Below, one piece after another: positions 30,834-39,667 of a stretch of DNA of 64,000 nt. The notes below the pieces were generated by a model that had not been told where the DNA came from, did no database searches, and worked only from the letters and a program-made list of their open reading frames with translations. The position numbers and the translations under genes are program-made. This stretch comes from Bacillus sp. CHD6a (lineage in GTDB: Bacteria > Bacillota > Bacilli > Bacillales > Bacillaceae_I), in contig NZ_LBMD01000011.1 of the NCBI RefSeq assembly GCF_001293645.1, positions 1 to 64,000 of the forward strand, read 5' to 3'. Numbering within the stretch: position 1 is the stretch's first letter; each line of letters begins with the position of its first letter.

Positions 30834-31209
30834 GCTTTTTATCTAAAGTTAAATACTTTTTTACCCTTTCTTCCTCATTATACTTCCCATTTCTCTTGGT
30901 CACTAATTCATTCTTGAAATGGAGCAACCAGTTAAAAACTTTACATACTCTAATAATTTTATATCTTTTTAGCAATAGCTATACAAGGACGCCTACATTC
31001 ATTTTTATGTTTGTTAATAGGATGCTGCCTTTTCCATCTATAATAATGGCAAGATACATAGCTTCGTAATCTTTCATTACTGCACCTTCTTAATCTTAAT
31101 CTATATTTGTTAATAGTTTGTTAATAAAAAGGGTATAAGAAAAATGTGTATATAAAATTTAGTCTAGGACTAAACAGTGATAAAATTTATACTAAGGAGA
31201 TAAAAAACT
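30834..31209. other. Gene-free AT-rich stretch after ssrA
   Basis: No gene, integrase remnant or duplicated ssrA 3' end is visible, although this is a common integration site for genomic islands. Only A/T-rich sequence is seen before the next gene's AAGGAG site. Confidence 0.5.
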
Positions 31210-31944
31210 ATGATGAATTTCCAAAACAAAACCGTCATCGTCACCGGAGCAGCAAACGGAATAGGAAAAGGAATCGCTTCGTCATACATAAATGCAGGAG
31301 CAAATGTTGTGCTTGCAGACATGGATGAAACAGCAGGACAGGCTCTTAAACAGCAGCTTGGGGAAAAAGCTCTTTTCGTTAAAACGGATGTCCGAAAAGA
31401 GGATGAGATTCAGCATCTGTTGACCAAAACCATGGAACACTTCCCTCAAATTGATATCCTTATCAATAACGCTGGTGTATCCAGATTCACTCCTCTTCAG
31501 GACCTGACAGTTGAAGCTTGGGATGATGTCATCAACACGAATCTGCGCAGTGTGTTTATTGCTTCAAAAGAAGCATCAAAGTATATGAAAAGTGGCGGTT
31601 CTATTGTAAATATTGCCTCCACCAGGGCAACCATGTCAGAACCAAACTCAGAAGCTTATGCTGCAACAAAGGGCGGGATTGTAGCGCTGACGCATGCGTT
31701 GGCAGCTTCCTTAAGCGAACTGGATATCACTGTGAATGCTATTTCACCTGGTTGGATTCAGACTGAAAACTATGAAGAGCTAAGAGAGAAGGACCATGCA
31801 CAACACCTGTCCAACCGGGTCGGAAAACCGGAAGATATTGCAAAGGCTTGCTTGTACCTAACTGACTCCGAAAATAATTTTGTTAACGGCGAAAATATTA
31901 CGGTGGATGGTGGCATGACAAGAAAGATGATTTACGAGGGATAA
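31210..31944 (+). CDS. Short-chain dehydrogenase/reductase
   Basis: NAD(P)-dependent oxidoreductase of 244 aa with a Rossmann fold. Cofactor motif TGAANGIGKGIA is at residues 12-23, NNAGVS near 88, and the catalytic Ser in NIASTRA plus YxxxK (YAATKGG) near 152. It is of the classical 3-oxoacyl-reductase-like/glucose-dehydrogenase-like type. Substrate unknown. An acidic Asp in LADMDE after beta-2 suggests NAD preference. It is a single gene with its own terminator. Confidence 0.88.
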   Translation: MMNFQNKTVIVTGAANGIGKGIASSYINAGANVVLADMDETAGQALKQQLGEKALFVKTDVRKEDEIQHLLTKTMEHFPQIDILINNAGVSRFTPLQDLTVEAWDDVINTNLRSVFIASKEASKYMKSGGSIVNIASTRATMSEPNSEAYAATKGGIVALTHALAASLSELDITVNAISPGWIQTENYEELREKDHAQHLSNRVGKPEDIAKACLYLTDSENNFVNGENITVDGGMTRKMIYEG

Positions 31945-31952
31945 CTAGCAAT

Positions 31953-31993
31953 AAAACGCTTCGAGAGCCATGGGGGATCTCGAAGCGTTTTAT
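31953..31993. terminator. Bidirectional terminator
   Basis: AAAACGCTTCGAGA and TCTCGAAGCGTTTT form a 14-bp stem between convergent genes. Confidence 0.88.
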
Positions 31994-31996
31994 TAG

Positions 31997-32410
31997 TTAT
32001 TGAGGTTTTGTATAATTCAAATCCCATTTCACGCCAAAGGAATCTTGAACGCTTCCATAACGTGCTCCCCAGAAGGTATCCTGAAGCTCCATTAACACTT
32101 TTCCGTTCTCACTAAGGCGTGCATAAAGAGTGTCGATTTGTTCTTCACTTTCCATTTCCAGCATAAGAGAGACATTGCTGCCAAACTCTACTGTCTGACC
32201 AGGGAATGTATCGGATGCCATCAATGTAAGGTTTCCTTTTTCAAATCGCGCGTGCATAACTAGGTTGTCGGCTTCTGGTGGTGTCGGAAAATCTGCTTCA
32301 CCGAAGGTCTGGATAACTGTTATTTCTCCTTCAAACACCTCTTTGTAAAACTCAAGTGCCTGTCTTGCGTTGCCGTTAAAAGCTAAATAAGGTACAGCTT
32401 GATTCTTCAT
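31997..32410 (-). CDS. VOC/PhnB-like glyoxalase-fold protein
   Basis: Protein of 137 aa of the PhnB/YjdN group in the vicinal-oxygen-chelate superfamily. It opens MKNQAVPYLAFNGNARQALE and has FYKEVFEGE at ~22, with the typical HARFEKGNLTLMASD and ends WGARYGSVQDSFGVKWDLN. Metal-ligand conservation is incomplete, as is usual for this subgroup, so enzymatic activity cannot be claimed. GAAGGAG supports the ATG at 32410. Confidence 0.85.
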   Translation of the reverse strand: MKNQAVPYLAFNGNARQALEFYKEVFEGEITVIQTFGEADFPTPPEADNLVMHARFEKGNLTLMASDTFPGQTVEFGSNVSLMLEMESEEQIDTLYARLSENGKVLMELQDTFWGARYGSVQDSFGVKWDLNYTKPQ

Positions 32411-32570
32411 CTTCAACACTCCTTCTGAATGAATATGTACTTACTACTTCATTATATTTTGTTCAAAGAGAAAAGTAAAGAACATACGTTCGACAAAATA
32501 ATATTTTTCTAAAAATATTAAAAGCGAATTCACTACCTCACAAATGTAAAAAGTTGAAACGCAGCCATGA

Positions 32571-33132
32571 CGGTCCTTTTACCTCAGAACGATTGCAATC
32601 ATATTAAGGGATTTGTCAGGCCCATTTTATTCCGAGCTAATCAAAGGGGTACAGGAAGTTACAACAGCAAATGGTTTTGACCTGATAGCATGCAGCTCTG
32701 TTGGTAGTGCACAGTCAACCTCAGCCAAATTTTTAAAAGAAAAAAGGGTGGATGGCGCAATCATCCTTGCCTATAATATTACAGATGATATTGTCTTAGA
32801 ATCAGCCCGAGAAGGTTTCCCTATCGTCGTACTTGATCGAAAGATTGATCATAAGTTTGTCTATCAAGTGGAAGTAGACAATTTTCATGGCGGATATGCG
32901 GCTACAGAATACTTGATTAATAAAGGATATCGGGAAGTCGGGTATGTAAGCGGACCGATGAATTCTCATGATAATCAAATACGTTTTGAAGGGTATATGG
33001 CTGCGTTGAAGGATCACGGAATCCAGTATCAAAACAAATGGAAGCTATCAAGAGATTTTACTCGTGAGGGTGGGTACCGAGCAACAAAAATGCTGATTGC
33101 ACAACGCCAGCTCCCGGAAGCCATTTTTGTTG
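32571..33132 (+). pseudogene. Truncated LacI-family regulator
   Basis: The reading frame matches the sugar-binding core of a LacI-type repressor: it begins TIAIILRDLSGPFYSELIKG and runs through VVLDRK, GGYAATEYLI, GYVSG and LPEAIFVG. The N-terminal helix-turn-helix is missing (a stop lies at 32568). The C-terminal ~130 residues are replaced by unrelated sequence after IFVG, ending at 33188. It is broken at both ends, so it cannot bind DNA. It lies before a sugar operon that still carries a LacI-type operator. Confidence 0.8.
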
Positions 33133-33230
33133 GAGAGTTTGCCGGCTTTACAAGTAGTTTTTACTGTAAATTTGTCATTGTTGATTAAAATTGCCTTTCT
33201 CGACTACCCTTCTTTTGCGAGGATCGGCGT

Positions 33231-33345
33231 TTATCCATTGTAAAATGATTTTTTCCATTGTTCAGAGCCATTTATCCATTGTAAAAAAATATATCCATTG
33301 TAAAAGAGATTTATCCATGTATACAACGCACTTATCCATTGTTCC
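33231..33345. repeat. Short-period array of TTATCCATTGTAAA
   Basis: Six copies of (T)ATCCATTG start near 33233, 33254, 33274, 33293, 33313 and 33334, a period of 20-21 bp. Four are followed by TAAAA or TTC. The same array, with the same spacing, occurs at 45127-45240. Confidence 0.75.
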
Positions 33346-33450
33346 TCATTTCCATCACTTTCACAAACGTGTCTCTTCCCCGGTCCTAAAACTTACTCCC
33401 AACCTTCCCTTGAGAAGTCGGAATTTTACTATCTAGTTCGGACTTTAACA

Positions 33451-33532
33451 TTGAAAACGCTTTATTATCCATTTATAATGTAGGAGAGTTGTCTAGGGAT
33501 GTTACATATATATCAATATGGAAACGTTCCCA
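33451..33532 (+). promoter_or_regulatory. Promoter and LacI-type operator of the sugar operon
   Basis: TTGAAA and a perfect TATAAT (33474-33479) are 17 bp apart. The spacer carries a CcpA-like TGAAAACGCTTTAT. Downstream is the near-palindrome TGGAAACGTTCCCA (33519-33532), the form expected for a LacI/CcpA-family operator. Confidence 0.65.
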
Positions 33533-33593
33533 CAAACATAACCATAGCAAATTAATAGAGTTAGAGATTTTACAAAAATTAAAGTAAGTAACT

Positions 33594-33670
33594 TAACTGA
33601 TGATTGGAACGAAAGGGGGAGACTCCAGCGAAAAGCGAAGCCTGTCGCGAAAATCAACAGCGGTGTAACC
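33594..33670 (+). repeat. Interspersed structured repeat, central deletion copy
   Basis: Arms ACTGATGATTGGAACGAAAG and CGAAGCCTGTCGCGAAAATC flank a shortened middle. It lies in the leader of the sugar operon. Confidence 0.65.
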
Positions 33671-33704
33671 AAAATAGACTTCAACCAAAGAAAGGAGCAA
33701 CACA

Positions 33705-34427
33705 ATGATTAAAGTAACTGTATGGAATGAAAACCGTCATGAACAAACAAACGAAAAAGTGAGAGAAGTGTATCCAGAAGGTATCCACGGTGCTATCGCT
33801 TCTTTCCTTAAAGAAGAAAACTACGAAGTAAGAACCGCAACGTTGGACGAGCCAGAGCACGGATTAACCGAAGAAGTACTAAACAACACAGACGTGCTTT
33901 TATGGTGGGGCCATGTCGCGCATGATGACGTGAGCGATGAGATTGTCACTCGTGTAAAAAATAGAGTACTAGACGGAATGGGACTAATCGTTCTTCATTC
34001 TGGTCACTTCTCTAAAATCTTTAAAACATTGATGGGTACAACTTGTGACTTGAAATGGAGAGAAGCGGACGAGAAAGAGCGTATCTGGGTAGTATCACCA
34101 GGCCATCCGATCGCTGAGGGGATTGGGGAGCACATAGATATTGAGCGCGAAGAAATGTATGGCGAGCACTTCGATATTCCAGATCCGGACGAGCTAGTGT
34201 TTGTGAGCTGGTTTGAAGGCGGAGAGGTTTTCCGCAGTGGGTGCACTTACAAGCGCGGGAAAGGGAAAGTATTCTACTTCCGTCCAGGTCATGAAACATA
34301 CCCGACGTACTATCATGAAAAAGTACAAAAAGTAATCACGAATGCTGTTAACTGGGCAAAACCGACAACAATCGGCGATGTATATTACGGAAATGCGAAA
34401 CCATTAGAAGAAATTAAAAGTAAATAA
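33705..34427 (+). CDS. ThuA-like sugar-utilisation protein
   Basis: Protein of 240 aa of the ThuA family (glutamine-amidotransferase-like fold; named for trehalose utilisation in rhizobia). Family motifs [12 protein letters not shown] near residue 65, [13 protein letters not shown] near 94 and [13 protein letters not shown] near 194 are present. ThuA is linked to oxidation of disaccharides to 3-keto forms. Here it is first of four genes with a Gfo/Idh dehydrogenase and two TIM-barrel isomerases, a set typical of keto-sugar or inositol-like catabolism. The precise sugar is unknown. Confidence 0.85.
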   Translation: MIKVTVWNENRHEQTNEKVREVYPEGIHGAIASFLKEENYEVRTATLDEPEHGLTEEVLNNTDVLLWWGHVAHDDVSDEIVTRVKNRVLDGMGLIVLHSGHFSKIFKTLMGTTCDLKWREADEKERIWVVSPGHPIAEGIGEHIDIEREEMYGEHFDIPDPDELVFVSWFEGGEVFRSGCTYKRGKGKVFYFRPGHETYPTYYHEKVQKVITNAVNWAKPTTIGDVYYGNAKPLEEIKSK

Positions 34428-34440
34428 GGGGGATAACAAA

Positions 34441-35478
34441 ATGAAGAAATTACGAGTTGGAGTAGTAGGATGCGGAAGTATCGCAAAGCACCGTCATTTA
34501 CCGGAGTACCATGCAAATCCAAATGTTGAGCTTGTTGCACTATGCGATGTTGTATTAGCACGCGCAGAGGAAGCAGTTGAAACATTTGGCGGAAAAGCTT
34601 ATGAAAGCTATCAAGAGATGATCGACCGTGAAGAATTGGATGTTGTGAGTGTATGCACACCGAACTATTTGCATGCTCCTGTATCCATCTATGCATCCAA
34701 AGCTGGAGCGCACGTTTTATGTGAAAAGCCGATGGCAACGTCCAAAGAAGAAGCCGATGAGATGATTGCTACAGCTAAAGCGTCTGGCAAAAAACTGATG
34801 ATTGCGCACAACCAACGTTTTGTTCCATCCCACCAAAAAGCGAAGCAGCTGATTGAAAGCGGCGAAGTAGGAAAAATCTACAGCTTCCGTACAGCTTTCG
34901 GACACCCTGGGCCAGAAGGCTGGAGCGTAGACGGAAAAGACAGCTGGTTCTTCCGTAAAGAAGAAGCATTTATCGGCGCAATGGGTGACCTTGGCGTACA
35001 CAAGTCCGATTTATTGCGTTACCTTTTAGGGGAAGAAATCGTGGAAGTGGGAGCATTCATTGAAACATCTGCAAAAGAAAACACAGATGTCGATGACACA
35101 GCGGTTTGCGCATTAAGAACAGAAAGTGGAATCGTCGGTACACTTGCTGCTAGCTGGTCTTACAAACGTGAAGATAACTCCACCATCATCTATGCGGAAA
35201 AAGCAGTTCTTCGTTTAGAAGACGATCCTACTCACTCTTTAGTCGTTCAATACGCTACAGGCGAAACAGTTCGCTACGAGTTAGGTAAAATCCAAAGCAA
35301 TGATGCAGGCGGGCAAACTGGTTCTAAAGTAATTGATCATTTTGTAGCAAGCATCGTAGAAGACAAAGAAGTACTTGTCGACGGAAACGAAGGAAAGAAC
35401 TCCTTAATGGTTATTTTAGGGGCGCTTGAATCGAACGAAACGAAGAAGATTGTCAACATCCAAAACGAATTGAACTAA
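34441..35478 (+). CDS. Gfo/Idh/MocA family oxidoreductase
   Basis: NAD(P)-dependent sugar dehydrogenase of 345 aa. Rossmann motif GVVGCGSIAKHRH is at residues 7-19. The family signature CEKPMATS is near residue 95 (Lys as catalytic candidate). A DLGVHKSDLLRYLLG segment holds the conserved His near 186. It follows the ThuA-like gene by 13 bp. Expected to oxidise a sugar hydroxyl. Substrate not deducible. Confidence 0.9.
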   Translation: MKKLRVGVVGCGSIAKHRHLPEYHANPNVELVALCDVVLARAEEAVETFGGKAYESYQEMIDREELDVVSVCTPNYLHAPVSIYASKAGAHVLCEKPMATSKEEADEMIATAKASGKKLMIAHNQRFVPSHQKAKQLIESGEVGKIYSFRTAFGHPGPEGWSVDGKDSWFFRKEEAFIGAMGDLGVHKSDLLRYLLGEEIVEVGAFIETSAKENTDVDDTAVCALRTESGIVGTLAASWSYKREDNSTIIYAEKAVLRLEDDPTHSLVVQYATGETVRYELGKIQSNDAGGQTGSKVIDHFVASIVEDKEVLVDGNEGKNSLMVILGALESNETKKIVNIQNELN

Positions 35479-35493
35479 GGAGCGTGAACACTA

Positions 35494-36462
35494 ATGAAAC
35501 TAGGCGTATTTACCGTCCTTTTTGCAAATAAACCTTTTACGGAAATGCTTGACTATGTGAAAGCGGCAGGTCTGGATGCAGTGGAAATCGGTACAGGCTG
35601 CTACCCTGGTAACAACCATTGTCCATTGGATACTCTTCTTGAAGACGAAGGGGCACGCAATGCGTATATGGAGGAAATCCATTCTCGCGGTTTGCAAATC
35701 AGTGCATTCAGCTGCCACGGTAATCCAATTTCACCTGATGAGGCTTTTGCAAAAGAATCGCATGAAACATTACTAAAAACAATTGACCTTGCTGCTTTAA
35801 CAGGAGTTGAAGTGGTAAATTGTTTCTCCGGCGTTCCTGGTGACAGCGAAACAGCAAAAGCGCCAAACTGGCCTGTTGCACCTTGGCCAAATGAATATGG
35901 TGACGTACTTACATGGCAGTGGGAGACAAAGCTTGTACCTTACTGGAAGGAAGTAGGGAAGTATGCAGAAGAGCGTAACATCAAAATTGGTCTTGAATTG
36001 CATGGCGGATTCTTGGTACATACGCCTCATACGATGCTCAAACTTCGTGAGCTAACGTCCCCTGCAATCGGCGCAAACCTGGATCCAAGTCATCTTTGGT
36101 GGCAAGGAATTGACCCTGTTGCAGCAATCAAAATTTTAGGAAAAGCTGGCGCGATCCATCATTTCCATGCAAAAGACACGTATATTGATCAAGATAATGT
36201 GAACATGTACGGCTTAACGGACATGCAGCCATATGGTGAAGTTCAAACGCGTGCATGGAGCTTCCGTTCCGTTGGTTGCGGACATAGTGTCCAAGAATGG
36301 TCCGACATGATGAGTGCATTGCGCACGTACGGGTATGATTATGTAGTCAGCATCGAGCACGAAGACCCAATCATGTCGATTGAAGAAGGCTTTGCACGTG
36401 CTGTGACAAACCTTCAATCTGTATTGATAAAAGAACAACCTGCTGATATGTGGTGGGTGTAA
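35494..36462 (+). CDS. Sugar phosphate isomerase/epimerase (xylose isomerase-like TIM barrel)
   Basis: TIM-barrel protein of 322 aa (AP endonuclease family 2). It starts MKLGVFTVLFANKPFTEML. Metal-ligand segments include GLELHGGFLVHT near residue 165, NLDPSHLWWQG near 193, HFHAKDTYID near 223 and VSIEHEDP near 288. Paired with a Gfo/Idh dehydrogenase, it likely isomerises or epimerises the keto-sugar formed. It follows the dehydrogenase by 15 bp. Confidence 0.9.
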   Translation: MKLGVFTVLFANKPFTEMLDYVKAAGLDAVEIGTGCYPGNNHCPLDTLLEDEGARNAYMEEIHSRGLQISAFSCHGNPISPDEAFAKESHETLLKTIDLAALTGVEVVNCFSGVPGDSETAKAPNWPVAPWPNEYGDVLTWQWETKLVPYWKEVGKYAEERNIKIGLELHGGFLVHTPHTMLKLRELTSPAIGANLDPSHLWWQGIDPVAAIKILGKAGAIHHFHAKDTYIDQDNVNMYGLTDMQPYGEVQTRAWSFRSVGCGHSVQEWSDMMSALRTYGYDYVVSIEHEDPIMSIEEGFARAVTNLQSVLIKEQPADMWWV

Positions 36463-36478
36463 GAATATAGCGAATACA

Positions 36479-36510
36479 GCAACCGAGAGGCTCTTGGTTG
36501 CTTGTTTTTT
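36479..36510 (+). terminator. Intra-operon terminator
   Basis: GCAACCGAGA/TCTTGGTTGC with T-rich tail. It lies between the two TIM-barrel genes, so the last gene is likely expressed at a lower level. Confidence 0.75.
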
Positions 36511-36532
36511 ATAAAATGGGAGGCGGATGAGG

Positions 36533-37291
36533 ATGAAACACAAAATCGCTGCACAACTTTATACAGTGCGTGATCTATGCGAAAAGGATTTTATCGGAGT
36601 ACTTAAAGCGTTAAAAGAAATGGGCTATGCAGGAGTGGAGATGGCAGGACTTTACGGCCATGATGCAAAGGAAATCGCGGCGACCCTGAAAGAATGGAAT
36701 CTATCCGTTGTTGGCATGCACGTAGGGATGGATCGATTACGCAATGAGCTTCCAGCAGTATTGAATGAAGCAGAGCTATTTGGTACAAAGCATCTTGTTA
36801 TGCCATATGTGGTTGACGAGGACCGTACAGAGGAATATTATGTTTCTCTAAAAGCTGAGTTAAACGAACTTGCTTCTGTGTTGAAAAAAGACGGCTACAC
36901 AATCAGCTATCATAACCATGATTTCGAGTTTCACAAAGAAATTGATGGTAAGGTAGTTTTAGAATATTTACTAGAGCCAAGTGCTGATAACTTGCTTCTT
37001 GCTGAGCTTGATGTTTATTGGGTAACAAAAGCAGGTCGTGATGTACTGGAATTTTTATCACCATTAGCAGGCCGTGTCCCAACATTACATATGAAAGATA
37101 TGGCCGCAGGTGAAGAAGGAAATTTTGCGGAGGTAGGTACAGGAGTCATCGACTTTGAATCGATATTGCGTTGGGGAGAAAAGAACGGTGTGCAGTGGTA
37201 CATCATAGAGCAGGATGTATGTGAGGGGAATCCTTTGGACAGTTTGCGAATAAGTATTACCAATTTGCATGGGATGATGGACAAAATCTAA
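36533..37291 (+). CDS. Sugar phosphate isomerase/epimerase, second TIM-barrel protein
   Basis: Protein of 252 aa of the same superfamily as the upstream gene but of the IolE-like small class. It begins KHKIAAQLYTVRDLCEKDF. Metal sites are in SYHNHDFEF near 126, LLAELDVYWVTKAG near 157, LHMKDM near 185 and YIIEQDVCEGN near 224. GGGAGG at 36518-36523 favours the ATG at 36533 over that at 36527. Last gene of the sugar operon. Confidence 0.88.
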   Translation: MKHKIAAQLYTVRDLCEKDFIGVLKALKEMGYAGVEMAGLYGHDAKEIAATLKEWNLSVVGMHVGMDRLRNELPAVLNEAELFGTKHLVMPYVVDEDRTEEYYVSLKAELNELASVLKKDGYTISYHNHDFEFHKEIDGKVVLEYLLEPSADNLLLAELDVYWVTKAGRDVLEFLSPLAGRVPTLHMKDMAAGEEGNFAEVGTGVIDFESILRWGEKNGVQWYIIEQDVCEGNPLDSLRISITNLHGMMDKI

Positions 37292-37301
37292 TGTTTTATA
37301 G

Positions 37302-37341
37302 AACAGGTTGCCGCCTTGATAAGGGAGGCTGCCTGTTTTTA
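37302..37341 (+). terminator. Terminator of the sugar operon
   Basis: AACAGG...CCTGTTTTT with inner CC(G)CCTT/AAGGGAGG pairing. Confidence 0.8.
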
Positions 37342-37619
37342 TACTGTTTTTTAGAAATCGCCACCAACATGATGGATTCTGTAACGAACTAGAGGCGTTT
37401 TGGGATGAACTAACCTTCCACACGAACTCTGCTAAATCACAACAAAAATGCTTCTTCTTCATTTTAACCATGTCTTTTCATCCCCTCAGAGTAAAATAGA
37501 AAAGCCTTTATAAAATAATACAAATCGAAACGTTTTCAATAGATTTTTATATAGTATAGAAGCAAGGGACATGCCGCACTTTATATATTAAGGAAATTAA
37601 AGATTTCTAGTTCAATGGG
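37342..37619. other. Gene-free region with a LacI/CcpA-like site
   Basis: No gene is seen. TCGAAACGTTTTCA at 37525-37538 resembles a cre/LacI-type operator, and a possible TATAGT follows at ~37550. It may be the relic of a regulated promoter. Confidence 0.35.
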
Positions 37620-37646
37620 TTGACAATATACCCTAAGGGGTATAAT
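37620..37646 (+). promoter_or_regulatory. cstR promoter with CstR operator
   Basis: TTGACA and TATAAT enclose ATACCCTAAGGGGTAT (37628-37643), a pseudo-palindromic CsoR/CstR-family site that covers the spacer and the -10 box. The spacer is short (15 bp). Confidence 0.85.
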
Positions 37647-37701
37647 ATATGAGCATAGACATTGTAACTACATTATTTTCAATAGGAGGTGCATGTCTGC
37701 T

Positions 37702-37962
37702 ATGGAATACACAAACCAAATGAAGAATCGTTTGAAACGTGCCGAAGGGCAAATCAGGGGAGTTCTTCATATGATGGAACAAGGCGAAGATTGCAGAGAT
37801 GTCGTATCTCAGTTAAATGCCGCTACCACTGCAATTGAACGCGCCATTGGCGTCATTGTTAGTACAAACTTGGAACAATGCGTTCGAGAAAATGTACTAA
37901 AAGGGGAAGAGACCAGCGAAATGGTGCAACAGGCGGTTGATCTTCTCATTAAAAGCAGGTAG
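37702..37962 (+). CDS. cstR: Persulfide-sensing repressor CstR
   Basis: CsoR-family repressor of 86 aa. Cys31 and Cys60 are at the positions of the sensing cysteines of S. aureus CstR. The residue that would be a copper-binding His in CsoR is Asn (STNLEQC). Copper sensing is therefore unlikely, and persulfide/polysulfide sensing is expected. AGGAGG at 37684 supports the ATG at 37702; the ATG at 37693 lies too close. Operators in its own promoter and before the downstream sulfur genes show that it governs this cluster. Confidence 0.92.
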   Translation: MEYTNQMKNRLKRAEGQIRGVLHMMEQGEDCRDVVSQLNAATTAIERAIGVIVSTNLEQCVRENVLKGEETSEMVQQAVDLLIKSR

Positions 37963-37974
37963 CAAAAAAAGTAC

Positions 37975-38186
37975 TTGATAATATACCCTAAGTGGTATAT
38001 TATAAAGTCGTAGATACCCACTAGGGTATTGGTGAACAGGAAGGGTTGCATCATATTTTTTTGCATGTTATTATACCCCTAAGGGTATTAGAAGTAACCC
38101 GATATTTTTTTGAAGCGATATATACCCTACCAGGTATAAAGATATCTACTATATTTTTTTAACTAATAATATACCCCTAGGGGTAA
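37975..38186 (+). promoter_or_regulatory. Array of five CstR-type operators
   Basis: ATACCCTAAGTGGTAT (37983), ATACCCACTAGGGTAT (38014), ATACCCCTAAGGGTAT (38073), ATACCCTACCAGGTAT (38122) and ATACCCCTAGGGGTAA (38171). The first lies between TTGATA (37975) and TATTAT (37998), 17 bp apart, which is a second promoter. The rest occupy the 5' leader up to the tusA ribosome binding site. Confidence 0.88.
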
Positions 38187-38205
38187 AAAATAGGAGGAAT
38201 AACAC

Positions 38206-38433
38206 ATGAATGTAAACAAAGTATTAGACGCAAAAGGATTAGCTTGCCCAATGCCATTGGTGAAAACGAAGAAAGCATTAAATGAAGTGAACAGCGGTGA
38301 GATCTTAGAGGTTATCTCAACTGACAAAGGTGCCAAGACAGACTTAACTGCATGGTGCAAAGCAACTGGTAATGAACTATTAGACATGAAAGAAGAGAAC
38401 GACGTATTTACTTTCTATATTAAAAAAGCGTAA
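38206..38433 (+). CDS. TusA-family sulfur carrier
   Basis: Sulfur-carrier protein of 75 aa with the CPMP signature at residues 14-17; Cys14 carries the persulfide. It passes sulfane sulfur between rhodanese and acceptor proteins. TAGGAGG precedes the ATG. First structural gene after the operator array. It is strongly similar to the N-terminal domain of the TusA-rhodanese fusion at 39.7 kb, which suggests duplication. Confidence 0.93.
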   Translation: MNVNKVLDAKGLACPMPLVKTKKALNEVNSGEILEVISTDKGAKTDLTAWCKATGNELLDMKEENDVFTFYIKKA

Positions 38434-38465
38434 CAAGAGATAAAACATAAGGAGAGGATTACATC

Positions 38466-38942
38466 ATGGAAAAGAAGAAAACAACGATTGTACTTTTCAG
38501 CGGTGATTATGACAAAGCGATGGCAGCCTATATTATTGCGAACGGTGCTGCAGCATATGATCACGAGGTAACCATTTTCCACACATTTTGGGGCTTGAAT
38601 GCACTTCGTAAAGAAGAGCTTGTACCAGTTAAGAAAAACTTTATTGAAAAAATGTTCGGTAAGATGATGCCACGTGGTGCGAACAAGTTGCCACTATCTA
38701 CTATGAACATGGCTGGCATGGGTCCTAAAATGATTAAAGATATTATGAAAAAGCATAACGTACAATCTTTGCCAAGCTTGATTGAAATGGCAAAAGAGCA
38801 GGATGTTAAACTTGTCGGTTGCCAAATGACGGTAGACTTACTGGGTTTAAAGCATGAAGAGATGATTGATGGAATTGAGTACGCAGGGGTTGGCGCATAT
38901 TTAGGCGATGCTTCTGAAGGTAATGTGAACTTATTTATCTAA
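38466..38942 (+). CDS. DsrE/DsrF-like (DsrE2) sulfur-relay protein
   Basis: Protein of 158 aa of the peroxiredoxin-like DsrE family. N-terminal TTIVLFSGDYDKAMAAYIIA and central HTFWGLNALRKE are typical for the membrane-associated DsrE2 group. The candidate sulfur-binding Cys is in LVGCQMTVDLLG near residue 119. It probably exchanges persulfide with TusA. GGAGAGG precedes the ATG. Confidence 0.9.
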   Translation: MEKKKTTIVLFSGDYDKAMAAYIIANGAAAYDHEVTIFHTFWGLNALRKEELVPVKKNFIEKMFGKMMPRGANKLPLSTMNMAGMGPKMIKDIMKKHNVQSLPSLIEMAKEQDVKLVGCQMTVDLLGLKHEEMIDGIEYAGVGAYLGDASEGNVNLFI

Positions 38943-38957
38943 GAGGAGCGTGTTTGA

Positions 38958-39314
38958 ATGGAGTTTCTTCCTTACATTCTAATGGGGCTGGCAGTCGTGT
39001 TTCTCATCAGCAGAATGAAGCCAACTGCTGGCGTCCGTCAGATAACTACGGCTGAATTGAAGCAAGAATTAAATGATAAAAACAAACAGTTTATTGATGT
39101 TCGTACACCGATGGAATACAAAGGCAATCACATTCGTCAGTTTCACAATATCCCCTTGAACACCATTGGAAAAAGCATGAATAAACTTTCAAAAGACAAA
39201 GAAATCATTGTCATTTGCCAAAGTGGCATGCGCAGTAACGCAGCCGTGAAACAGTTGAAGAAAGCCGGATTTACGAAACTTAGCAATGTAAAAGGTGGCA
39301 TGAATGCCTGGTAA
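38958..39314 (+). CDS. Membrane-anchored rhodanese
   Basis: Sulfurtransferase of 118 aa. An N-terminal hydrophobic segment (residues 3-18) should tether it to the membrane. The rhodanese domain spans about 28-118, with FIDVRTPMEYKGNHI and active-site loop CQSGMRS (Cys87). It likely transfers sulfane sulfur at the membrane, next to the TauE exporter/importer of the same cluster. Confidence 0.92.
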   Translation: MEFLPYILMGLAVVFLISRMKPTAGVRQITTAELKQELNDKNKQFIDVRTPMEYKGNHIRQFHNIPLNTIGKSMNKLSKDKEIIVICQSGMRSNAAVKQLKKAGFTKLSNVKGGMNAW

Positions 39315-39339
39315 ATAAAAATAAAAGGAGCTGTCAAAC

Positions 39340-39636
39340 ATGAAAGAGATTACACCACAAGAATTAGAAGCAAAGCTTGCAGCTGGCGAGAAGCTATCCA
39401 TCATTGATGTAAGGGAAGCAGAGGAAGTAGCTGCAGGAAAGATTCCTCAAGCCGTGAACATTCCATTAAGTTTATTGGAGTTCCGCACGCAAGATATTGA
39501 TAAGTCTAAAACACATTTCATGGTCTGCCGTTCAGGTGGAAGAAGTGGGAAAGCCTCTATGTTCTTGGCAGCCCAAGGTTTTGACGTCATTAATATGGTC
39601 GGCGGAATGTTGGAGTGGGAAGGTAACGTAGAATAA
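39340..39636 (+). CDS. Single-domain rhodanese
   Basis: Cytosolic sulfurtransferase of 98 aa with IIDVREAEEVAAGKIP and the active loop CRSGGRS (Cys63). It has no membrane segment, in contrast to the preceding rhodanese. AAAGGAG precedes the ATG. Part of the CstR-controlled series. Confidence 0.93.
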   Translation: MKEITPQELEAKLAAGEKLSIIDVREAEEVAAGKIPQAVNIPLSLLEFRTQDIDKSKTHFMVCRSGGRSGKASMFLAAQGFDVINMVGGMLEWEGNVE

Positions 39637-39667
39637 TATTTTATTCGAAAAAGGAGATGACCTACTG

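Noticed and set aside
30834-31209. Integrative element at the ssrA 3' end
   Set aside because: No integrase, no duplicated ssrA end and no island genes follow; the downstream genes look ordinary.
33231-33345. CRISPR-like array of TTATCCATTG
   Set aside because: Repeats are only ~12-14 bp with 6-9 bp gaps, far too short, and there are no cas genes.
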